Source: Flavobacteriales bacterium UBA5422
Lineage (GTDB): Bacteria > Bacteroidota > Bacteroidia > Flavobacteriales_D > Crocinitomicaceae
Assembly: GCA_002409405.1 (NCBI GenBank)
Contig: DHNG01000001.1
Location: 54,333-74,220, forward strand
Length of the DNA: 19,888 nucleotides
Direction: 5' to 3'
How positions within the stretch are numbered: the stretch's first letter is position 1; each line of letters begins with the position of its first letter. Made by a program: the position numbers and the translations under genes. Below are positions 9,501 through 16,119 of this stretch, in pieces. Under the pieces are notes generated by a model. It saw only the letters and a list, made by a program, of their open reading frames with translations. It was not told the DNA's origin and searched no databases.

Positions 9501-10656
9501 CTTCTCTGTCTTTCCATCCGGATCGGTCTGCATATGGATTCCAGCTTCCGTCCGATTCAAAGCGGCCTCCCAATTCTTTGGAGTTCCAGTGCGGACCTGT
9601 CAGCAACGGTGCTTTTCCATACTGATCGCGTTTCAGGTAAGAGTGAAGGTTAACCAGGTTCTCAGGATTGTTCTGGTCCATCGGCGTGTCTGCATTTGAA
9701 CGAATGACAATCACGGAAAATGAACCATAACCGATTAATAAGAAAATCAATCCGAAAAGACTGTTGTATAAAACCGTTTTTCCTTTTTTACGTGCATATC
9801 GTGCTACGTAAATTAACACACCTATCAATACCGTGAAAAAGAAAATGGTTCCTGCAAAGAATGGCAGACCAAATGAATTTCTAAACGTTATCTCGAAAGA
9901 AGAAGCCATGGAAATGGTTCCCGGAATCACACCTTCCTGGATTACAGCAAGAATAATCAAGGAAAGAAGCCCTGTAAGAATGAATGTTTTTGGTTTCACT
10001 TCACCCCAGAGGCGGAAATAAATAACGTAACCGATTGCAGGCACAAGCAAAATTCCTAATAAGTGGACCCCGATCGCCAGACCGATTAAGAACATAATCA
10101 GCAACAACCAACGATTTGGAGCAGCATCTACCCCTAATTTTCCGCTTTGCAGTAAAATCATTTCTTCGTCCCATTTCAGAATGGCCCAGAAGACAATCGC
10201 AGTAAATAAAGAAGACATCGCGTATACCTCCCCTTCAACTGCTGAAAACCAAAATGTTTCGGAGAATGTGTACGCCAATGAACCGACGATCCCACTTCCC
10301 ATAATTGCAATTAAATCTCCTTTTGAAAGTTCCGGTTTACGTTGTAAAACCATTTTGCGAACCAGTGATGTAATGGACCAAAACATAAACAAAATGGTAA
10401 ATGAACTTGAAAGAGCTGACATTCTGTTGATCCACAATGCGACATCTGTCTCAATGGCAAAAAATGTAAACAGGCGTCCCAGTAACATGAACAACGGAGC
10501 GCCCGGAGGGTGACCTACTTCCAGTTTGTAAGCAGCCATGATGTACTCTCCACAGTCCCAAAGACTGACTGTATCTTCAAGCGTGATAAAATAAACAGTT
10601 GTAGCGATTAGAAAAACCAACCAGCCCAATAAAACATTAAGTTTTCTGTAGTTCAT
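6514..10656 (-). CDS. DUF2723 membrane protein, TMEM260-like putative glycosyltransferase
   Basis: 1380 residues. An N-terminal block of about nine membrane segments (residues 6-318) starts with the family signature: LEDTVSLWDCGEY at 26-38 and VGHPPGAPLFML at 47-58. An acidic first loop of this kind (Asp34, Glu37) is typical of GT-C type transferases that use lipid-linked sugars. A soluble region follows (about 320-555), then a second membrane block (about 558-720) containing EPRERDYAYAGSFYFFAIW. A roughly 660-residue soluble tail includes NGDNDTFPLWYIQ. Human TMEM260, the eukaryotic relative, is a protein O-mannosyltransferase. By homology this may glycosylate exported proteins, but donor and acceptor are unknown here. 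The length is normal for Bacteroidota members. It is the first gene of a minus-strand operon with the NodB deacetylase. Confidence 0.87.
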   Translation of the reverse strand: MNYRKLNVLLGWLVFLIATTVYFITLEDTVSLWDCGEYIMAAYKLEVGHPPGAPLFMLLGRLFTFFAIETDVALWINRMSALSSSFTILFMFWSITSLVRKMVLQRKPELSKGDLIAIMGSGIVGSLAYTFSETFWFSAVEGEVYAMSSLFTAIVFWAILKWDEEMILLQSGKLGVDAAPNRWLLLIMFLIGLAIGVHLLGILLVPAIGYVIYFRLWGEVKPKTFILTGLLSLIILAVIQEGVIPGTISMASSFEITFRNSFGLPFFAGTIFFFTVLIGVLIYVARYARKKGKTVLYNSLFGLIFLLIGYGSFSVIVIRSNADTPMDQNNPENLVNLHSYLKRDQYGKAPLLTGPHWNSKELGGRFESDGSWNPYADRSGWKDREAVYARRFIVHKNDVVLKTFLKKADAEKFAKENKAESKEEFYEVNEDSKEQAEPAYEQTTFFPRMYSAEDPRKIDGYKMWSRYDASRKEGEMGKDKLPLPSFGENIDYFVRYQVNWMYIRYFMWNFAGRQNDIQGDGNQINGNWKSGFSFIDTPRLGDQENAPYYTTNNKANNSFFFIPLVLGLIGFFFHAYRSPKDAFTVLLGFLLTGLAIVVYLNQKVYEPRERDYAYAGSFYFFAIWIGVGVYALYHAFTSFGKEHFKKFGLIAAVGLALFFILDMNSEASLPNTLSWLTIAGIAFLLLGGMKLVGKVTKSETAGAVLATLLGLGAPVIMGAQGWDDHDRSNKTTAHDVAYNYMSAVSPNGIIFTNGDNDTFPLWYIQEVEGFRSDVRVCNLSLMQTDWYTAQMMRKTYDSDPLPIKFSPDQILMYTGNTDQIQFVNLSDLYLGNSASTEILKKIIDLRVKVNKATAVKAVETFATSMAAVMSGFEIAQPAVQQRVTQLREVLTRPAQVNDLTNDIHLRFTGMRELFGALQNQAITPTENTIKGFQEAYQQLSQGWESMDLADAMAFLRDDNNMLTTKAGSARFFPTNVFTLKVNKDNVLKSGTIPSNTDKSKIMDEVIFKMEVNSLTREEIMMMDILANNEWKRGIYFSSPYGSKLSRALLNAGALKQTGSTYEVNPIRQDAPIDVEEMYESLMKKQHFGKMNDPNVLTDYYARRHVIQYRSQFASLVRYYLHTIDQAERVKAYPESYIDMIKNQPVLQPAEAEVLELRKNADQVIAEGKKRVSALLDRSQEVMPVEIVLDGGEPNPAGSFKYQGANYPRYSDGIVVDYVQMYYDADNNAKAEKLGTELAKQYKQSIEFFLNSPSHIVLSSQNQPHFLVALDSYLQLFAASNEAKGNPNGAFAKQTNQYVMELFEKKLPALYKRIELELADASDNVRAIRTIDLLSLKDYIEALSAEYGFAASSNQPIQNSAPEMDFNQLIQEQMKQDSVLE

Positions 10657-11113
10657 AATACATGTTTACGTTGGTTAGAATGAAAAAAACACACTACACC
10701 AAATTATTAATCTCTGCGAAAATATAAATATTCGGTAAGGAATAGGTGTTAATTCTATGAAAAAAATCCAAAATGTTCAATTCAGGGACTTCATTACTTT
10801 AGGATCATACAGAATGAAAACAGGTAAGTAGGAATGGATAGAAAGGCAGGAAAATGTTCAATAAAACAAGGGGAAGAGTGCTCGTACATGCTAAGATTGA
10901 AAATAAATGAGTAAATTTTATTGCTTGAACATTAGTTGCTTAACAGGCTGTAATTTTTCATTTAACCGATTTAGACAGGTGTAAAAACAACTATTGCTGT
11001 GAATTATTCGTCTCTTTTGTGTAAAATTTAATTCATCAGGTCACGTGTCAACTCCATTCGATAAAGCAACAAGTAATTATAAATCTTCCTACTTTTACAA
11101 AAAAAATGCTAAT
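10657..11113. other. Divergent intergenic region, no confident gene
   Basis: AT-rich spacer between the minus-strand DUF2723 gene and the plus-strand TPR/HTH regulator. It contains three copies of AATGTTCAA: two direct within the 12-mer AAAATGTTCAAT (10770-10781 and 10851-10862) and one inverted (10925-10933). On the minus strand TATATTTT (10726-10719) is a possible -7 element for DUF2723, without a clear -33. On the plus strand TACTTTTA (11090-11097) is a possible -7 for the regulator. A 24-codon frame at 10757-10831 is the only small open frame noted and has no supporting evidence. Confidence 0.5.
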
Positions 11114-12733
11114 TTGTTGAAACGACTCCTGATATTCTTTTGTCTTTTTAACGGACTTCACCTGTCCGCACAAAAGTTAAGTGCCACGAAGGGAATTGAA
11201 CAGTTGCGTGAGATTGTGAATCAATCACCTGCAAAAAATGTCAATAAAAATGTGCTGAATTTTTTAACTGCCAACCAGGAAAAAGCCTTTATTGATGACA
11301 GCCACTACAATGTATTCCTGCATGAAGTCGATACGTTTTTCAATGAATCACAAGACAATTACCTCGATGTATTGTTTTTTCTTGGAAGAAGGTTTCAACT
11401 GTCGAAGCAAAATCAGGATGCTTTCCCTTATCTCTACAAGATTGAGTTGTTGATGGCACCCGGAAAGTCGTATGCATTTGAATGCGAATTTTATGAATTA
11501 ATGGGGTTGTCTTACTTTTTCTTCAAGCGGTACGAACAATCCAAAGTATACCTGAACAAATCGTTGAATTGCAGTAACACGACAGAACATGCTAAAATAA
11601 ATATCTTAAACACGCTTGGGCTAATTTACAGCATTTCCAATCCGGAAAAATCGGAAAACTATTATACAGAAGCAATTGAACTTGCGAAGCAAACAAACAA
11701 TACGGTATGGGTAGGTGTTTTATCCGGCAATTTGGGAGTGCTTTATTACAATAAAAACCAGTACGACCTGGCTCGTAAATTTCTAACGATTGATTTTAAA
11801 ACGAGCAAAAATGCAGGAGAAATAGAAAGTGCACTATCGGCAATGACCCAGTTGATTGAGATCGATATTGTGTTTAACGATGCCGATGGGGTTAAAAGGA
11901 AAATTCAGACCATTGATTCCATTGTTACGGCTGATCCTAAAATGCGGAATAGCCTTAGTTATTACAGATCCAAAGCATTGTGGTACGAATACACGCATGA
12001 TTATGAAAAGGCACTCGAACTGTATAAAGTAGAACAACGCATCAACGATTCAATTAATCGTTTACGGAATATTGTGAATGCGAATAATACAGAATTTCAA
12101 ATTGATTTTGAACACCGTCAGGCGAAAATACAAGTCTTACAGGAGCAGTCCAGAACCAATAAACGAATCATGGTCGGATTGATTATTCTGGTCGTGATTA
12201 TTGCAATTAGTGCTTACATTACCATCCTCCAGATTCTCAAGCGGAAGAAAAAAGAAAAAGAGTTGCTGGAACTGAAGAACAAACGGGTGAAAGAAAACCT
12301 GGAAAAAACGGAGCAGGAAATGCAGTCCGTTTTAAAAAGCTTGATGGAGAAAAATGAGACGATTGCCAAAATGAACGAAGAATTGGAATTACTCTTCCTG
12401 AAAATGGACCGGACAGAAGAAGAACACAAGCATCTCACAGATAAATTACAGTCGTTTACCCTACTGACAGATGAAGATTGGTTGCAGTTCAAACACCTCT
12501 TCGAAAAACGATATCCCGGCTTCTTCGACTTTTTCTATACCAATTACGAAGACATTACCAATGCCGAACTTCGGCTAGCAGCACTGTTGAAGCTCAATCT
12601 GGAGAACCTTGAGATCTCAAAAACATTGGGAATCGGCCCTGATTCCGTTCGGAAAACCAATTTGCGACTCCGCAAACGACTGGACATTACCGAACAAAAG
12701 GATTTACAGAAATTGATTCAATCCATCGCGTAA
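11114..12733 (+). CDS. TPR / transmembrane / coiled-coil / LuxR-like HTH regulator
   Basis: Predicted inner-membrane one-component regulator. The open frame also allows a GTG start at 11045 (562 residues), but its first 23 residues are polar and look like leader DNA. Initiation at TTG 11114 or 11117 puts KRLLIFFCLFNGLHLSAQ at the front as a proper signal peptide, so I chose that; GTG stays possible. In the 562-residue numbering, TPR-like helical repeats cover about 120-340. One membrane helix lies at 375-398, followed by KRKKKEKE. A long coiled coil spans about 400-470. A C-terminal helix-turn-helix at 505-550 (NAELRLAALLKLNLENLEISKTLGIGPDSVRKTNLRLRKRL) resembles LuxR-type effectors. No kinase or receiver domain is present. 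The topology implies sensing outside the cytoplasm through the TPRs with DNA binding inside. The next gene, a secreted surface protein, is a plausible target. Confidence 0.82.
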   Translation: MLKRLLIFFCLFNGLHLSAQKLSATKGIEQLREIVNQSPAKNVNKNVLNFLTANQEKAFIDDSHYNVFLHEVDTFFNESQDNYLDVLFFLGRRFQLSKQNQDAFPYLYKIELLMAPGKSYAFECEFYELMGLSYFFFKRYEQSKVYLNKSLNCSNTTEHAKINILNTLGLIYSISNPEKSENYYTEAIELAKQTNNTVWVGVLSGNLGVLYYNKNQYDLARKFLTIDFKTSKNAGEIESALSAMTQLIEIDIVFNDADGVKRKIQTIDSIVTADPKMRNSLSYYRSKALWYEYTHDYEKALELYKVEQRINDSINRLRNIVNANNTEFQIDFEHRQAKIQVLQEQSRTNKRIMVGLIILVVIIAISAYITILQILKRKKKEKELLELKNKRVKENLEKTEQEMQSVLKSLMEKNETIAKMNEELELLFLKMDRTEEEHKHLTDKLQSFTLLTDEDWLQFKHLFEKRYPGFFDFFYTNYEDITNAELRLAALLKLNLENLEISKTLGIGPDSVRKTNLRLRKRLDITEQKDLQKLIQSIA

Positions 12734-12794
12734 TTAAGTCACTGATATTCAGTTGATATATTAGTTTAATCTTCATCCGTTGCCGGTTTTATTC

Positions 12795-12813
12795 ATTGTC
12801 CCATTATTGTCCC
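12795..12813. repeat. Direct repeat pair ATTGTCCC, 11-bp period
   Basis: ATTGTCCC occurs at 12795-12802 and 12806-12813, separated by ATT. The period is 11 bp, about one helical turn, so both copies face the same side of the DNA. The pair lies roughly 110 nt upstream of the 1025-aa cargo gene and overlaps the possible -33 TTG at 12807-12809. It is a candidate regulator-binding site. Confidence 0.5.
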
Positions 12814-12832
12814 GCACTGAAAACGAATGTGC

Positions 12833-12840
12833 TAACTTTT
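12833..12840 (+). promoter_or_regulatory. Possible -7 element for the 1025-aa cargo gene
   Basis: TAACTTTT matches TAnnTTTG except the last base. A TTG at 12807-12809 lies 23 nt upstream, at the long end of the spacing seen in Bacteroidota promoters. Transcription from here would give a leader of about 70 nt carrying the second repeat pair. Confidence 0.35.
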
Positions 12841-12862
12841 TATTCATAGACTTGCAATAAGA

Positions 12863-12884
12863 TTAACTCGTCGTTAACTCATCA
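12863..12884. repeat. Direct repeat pair TTAACTCnTCn, 11-bp period
   Basis: TTAACTCGTCG (12863-12873) is followed immediately by TTAACTCATCA (12874-12884), with 9 of 11 positions identical. This is a second pair of 11-bp period in the same leader, with a sequence different from the ATTGTCCC pair. It lies in the probable transcribed leader of the cargo gene. Confidence 0.5.
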
Positions 12885-12915
12885 TTATTTTATTAACGTT
12901 TAATAACTAACTTTT

Positions 12916-15900
12916 ATGAATGTATTATACAAACCATTGAAAAGTGTTTGGGGCTTGTGTTTGGGGCTTACTGCATCAATGGCAATTGTCACAGGTTCAC
13001 TCGCGCAAACAGTAGATGTACAAATCGGAACGCAGACGGGAACAACGCAATACTTTCCTTTAGATGCCTATTACGGGTATTCTTATTCTCAACAGATTTA
13101 TACTGCTGCAGATTTAAGTGCTGCCGGGATCACAGGTCAGGCGCAAATTTCACGCATCCGTCTGTATAAAACAACCGGAGATATGTCCAATGGATTGCAA
13201 TGGGTTGTTTATATGGGGAACACAACTAAAACATCTTTTGCAAGCAATACAGATTGGGAAGCTGTCGGAAATTTACAACAAGTGTATTCAGGAACTGTTA
13301 CAAATGCAGGAAACAATACATGGTGGGAAATTGTTTTTAACACTCCTTTTATTTGGGATGGTGTAAGTAATATTGTTCTGGCAGTAGATGAAAACCAAAG
13401 TGGATACGGAGGGACTAGTTATTGGCGGAAATCAGATCTTGGGGCAAACAGAGCAATCTACTACAGAGACGATAGTAATAATCCCAATCCGGCTTCCCCT
13501 CCATCTGCGAATGGAAGACAGGGATATGTCAATAACATTCAATTGGTAGGTAATTACCCGGATTCATGTTCAGGTACTCCTGCTCTTACTGATATCAATT
13601 CAAGTGAAGGGTTAACTTTGTGTGAAGGAGACAATACAATTTTGTCCTTACAAAATCATAATACACACTATTTTCTTAACGGAATTACGTACCAGTGGCA
13701 ACAGTTTGACGGAACCAACTGGGTAGATGTTGCAGGAGCAACAGATAAAACGTATGCAATTACCGGGATAGAAAATTCAATTGATTACCAGGTGATGATC
13801 GGATGTACGCATTCCGGACAGGAAACCGTTTTGTCTCCGATCAGTTTGACTGTTAATGCCGCTCCGAATGTTGTGGTGGATCTTGAAGAAAGTGTGATTT
13901 GTCCTTCTTCTTCTGTGGCTGTTACAGCAAGTGGTGCAACAACATATGCATGGACGCCTGCTACCGGATTGAACGTTACAAATGCTGCAACGGTAAATGC
14001 TAACCCGACAGCTACAACAACGTATACCGTAACAGGTACAGATAGCCAGGGATGTACGGCAACAACACAAGCGAAGGTTATTCCGTATGGAAATGTATCT
14101 ACGCAAACAGTAACGAACCCGACTGAATTGTGCGAACCGAATGTTCCTGCATCTATTACAATCACAGAGGTTGCAGATGTTGTCGGAGGAACATGGGAAT
14201 ACCGCTTTTTAGGAGTAGACGGAACAACAGAAGTGCAACCATGGAATTCAACAAATGTGTACAACTTCATTCCTACGCAGGATTCAGTTTATACATTCTA
14301 TTACCAATTAAGAAACTCTGCATGTACAAGCCCGCTTGATTCTGTAAAAATTGGTGTTGTTGTTGGTTTCGGAGCACAAGACGTTACAATTGTAGATTAC
14401 GATTGCATCAACCTGGGAGGTTCTGCTACTTTGGTAAATCCATTCGGACAAAAAGAGATCATGGAAATTTATTCCAATGACTTTAATACAACTGGTGACT
14501 TGTCTGCATTTACATTGACAGGTGCAGCAACACAAATCGCAGACAGATTGCAACTAACGACAAATGCACCGTCTGTTCTTGGAACAGCACGTGTATCTAT
14601 TCCCGGATTCTCTGCAGGAGCAAATAACTCTTTTTCTGTTTCATTTGATTTGACAGCAGATCAACCGTATGACCAATATGGTACAGGTGGAGGAGACGGA
14701 TTGACCTACTCGTTCGGAAATGATGCTACTTCAACAGCAAATGGTAACGGACACAACGGATACGGAACAAAATTGCGTTTGTGTTTTGATGCTGCAGGAA
14801 ATAGCGGTGAGAACAATAATATGGCAGGAATTTACCTGGTATACGGATGGACGGCAACCAATGCGTTTGGACCTGCAAGTACTCAGACACTGGCATATTC
14901 TCCGAACATTGCTTTATGGAAAACAAAAACAGACATTCCGGTTGTATTTAATATTACATCTGAAGGAACAGCAAACTTGACAGTTGACGGAGTAACAATT
15001 TTTGAAGATGTTCAGTTGCCTGCAGCTTATTTGACTGCAGATGTGACAAACTGGTACCACTTATTCTCCGCAAGAACAGGGGGAGATGCGTTGCGTCATG
15101 CAGTAGATAACATCAATGTTACTTCAGGAGCATTGTTGTACGGAATTACACAAAGTGCAACAGCTGAACCTACAGAGTGGCAAACATCACCAGCGTTTTC
15201 TGATTTGTTACCAGGAACATATTATGTATGGGCATCGAAAGATGAAGCTGTAACATGTGGTAAACAAATTGAAACAATTGTCATTTCAAACGACAATCCT
15301 GTTGTTGACCTGGGAGCTGATACAACTATCTGTGAAGGAGAAACAGTGGTATTGGATGCAGGAAACCCTGGATCATCTTATGTGTGGAGTAATTCAAGCA
15401 ATGTAAACCAGACCCTGGAAGTGGCAACAGCAGGAACATACACCGTATACGCAACAGCTGCGAACGGATGTTTCGGTGTTGGAACAATCAATGTTGCAGT
15501 TAATGCAGAACCAACAGCAAGCGGAATTTACAGACAAGGAACATACCCGAACTTTACATTCACAGTATTGAACGCACAGAATGCAGCTTCTTATAACTGG
15601 AATTTTGGTGATGGTACTACTGCAAACAATACACCTGCAACAGTTCAGCATACGTATACAAGTGACGCTTCTGTTACAGTTACAGCAACATTGACAAATG
15701 ATTGTGGATCTACAGTAATTACAGCTTCTTATGCGGATCTGGCTGTAGAAGAAAACCAATTCTCAGATTTGAAAATTTTCCCGAACCCTGCAACTGACAA
15801 CTTCAACGTATCATTGAGCAATGGAGTAGATGCAACTGTTTCTGTGGTTTCTACAACGGGTGCAATTGTGTTGAATGCAACTTCATTTGCAAACGAATTT

Positions 15901-15993
15901 GTTGTAAACACAGCACAGTGGGAGAAAGGAATTTACTTCGTAACTGTTACAAGCAATGGTGCTTCAACAACCAGCAAAATTGCAATTCGATAA
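12916..15993 (+). CDS. Multidomain T9SS cargo protein, type A sorting domain, lectin-like and PKD domains
   Basis: 1025 residues. A signal peptide ends near residue 31 (...VTGSLAQ). Residues ~32-212 form a beta-rich domain with RIRLYKTTGDMSNGLQW and WWEIVFNTPF, jelly-roll-like. Ig-like modules lie at ~225-313 and ~318-390 (the latter with YAWTPATGLN and TYTVTGTDSQGC). A domain at ~515-735 with GGGDGLTYSFG and IALWKTKTDIPVVFNI resembles concanavalin/L-type lectin folds. Residues 795-860 hold a VDLGADTTICEGE module. Residues 865-940 are PKD-like (NWNFGDG, QHTYTS). The last ~75 residues are a type A T9SS domain: KIFPNPATDNFNVS, EKGIYFVTV, terminal SKIAIR. It is thus exported by T9SS to the surface or medium. 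The exact role is unknown; adhesion or glycan binding fits the domains. No protease or glycosidase active site is visible. It is Thr/Ala/Asn-rich, as usual for such proteins. Confidence 0.9.
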   Translation: MNVLYKPLKSVWGLCLGLTASMAIVTGSLAQTVDVQIGTQTGTTQYFPLDAYYGYSYSQQIYTAADLSAAGITGQAQISRIRLYKTTGDMSNGLQWVVYMGNTTKTSFASNTDWEAVGNLQQVYSGTVTNAGNNTWWEIVFNTPFIWDGVSNIVLAVDENQSGYGGTSYWRKSDLGANRAIYYRDDSNNPNPASPPSANGRQGYVNNIQLVGNYPDSCSGTPALTDINSSEGLTLCEGDNTILSLQNHNTHYFLNGITYQWQQFDGTNWVDVAGATDKTYAITGIENSIDYQVMIGCTHSGQETVLSPISLTVNAAPNVVVDLEESVICPSSSVAVTASGATTYAWTPATGLNVTNAATVNANPTATTTYTVTGTDSQGCTATTQAKVIPYGNVSTQTVTNPTELCEPNVPASITITEVADVVGGTWEYRFLGVDGTTEVQPWNSTNVYNFIPTQDSVYTFYYQLRNSACTSPLDSVKIGVVVGFGAQDVTIVDYDCINLGGSATLVNPFGQKEIMEIYSNDFNTTGDLSAFTLTGAATQIADRLQLTTNAPSVLGTARVSIPGFSAGANNSFSVSFDLTADQPYDQYGTGGGDGLTYSFGNDATSTANGNGHNGYGTKLRLCFDAAGNSGENNNMAGIYLVYGWTATNAFGPASTQTLAYSPNIALWKTKTDIPVVFNITSEGTANLTVDGVTIFEDVQLPAAYLTADVTNWYHLFSARTGGDALRHAVDNINVTSGALLYGITQSATAEPTEWQTSPAFSDLLPGTYYVWASKDEAVTCGKQIETIVISNDNPVVDLGADTTICEGETVVLDAGNPGSSYVWSNSSNVNQTLEVATAGTYTVYATAANGCFGVGTINVAVNAEPTASGIYRQGTYPNFTFTVLNAQNAASYNWNFGDGTTANNTPATVQHTYTSDASVTVTATLTNDCGSTVITASYADLAVEENQFSDLKIFPNPATDNFNVSLSNGVDATVSVVSTTGAIVLNATSFANEFVVNTAQWEKGIYFVTVTSNGASTTSKIAIR

Positions 15994-16027
15994 ATAGATT
16001 GTCTTAATCTACCTGATACAATGACCA

Positions 16028-16057
16028 TAAAAGGGAGAGTTCAATCTCTCCCTTTTA
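16028..16057 (+). terminator. Rho-independent terminator after the type A cargo gene
   Basis: A perfect 12-bp stem, TAAAAGGGAGAG (16028-16039) with CTCTCCCTTTTA (16046-16057), has a 6-nt loop. It lies 35 nt after the stop at 15993. Its A-rich/T-rich flanks would let it work in either direction. The ATG at 16021 lies at its foot, so that start for the next gene is unlikely. Confidence 0.88.
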
Positions 16058-16119
16058 TCTCTTTAAAAACCCAACTGACCCTGACACGAACACTGAAAAA
16101 AGATTTTAAATTCAAAAAA

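Noticed and set aside
10757..10831. 24-codon frame beginning MKKIQNVQF in the divergent intergenic region
   Set aside because: Short, no recognisable domain, no clear promoter, and it contains one of the repeated motifs; chance is sufficient.
12741..12753. Small hairpin ACTGA-TAT-TCAGT after the TPR/HTH gene
   Set aside because: Only 5 bp of stem and no T-run, so not a credible terminator; kept out of the feature list.
12908..12915. TAACTTTT immediately before the cargo ATG as a promoter element
   Set aside because: It abuts the start codon, leaving no room for a transcription start and leader; the copy at 12833-12840 is better placed.
13777..15759. Antisense Cys/Arg/Ser-rich frames across the 1025-aa cargo gene
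   Set aside because: They mirror the Thr/Ala/Asn-rich codons of the sense strand and show no motif of their own.
16021..16119. ATG at 16021 as start of the type B cargo gene
   Set aside because: It lies at the base of a 12-bp terminator hairpin; the signal peptide begins at the ATG at 16120.
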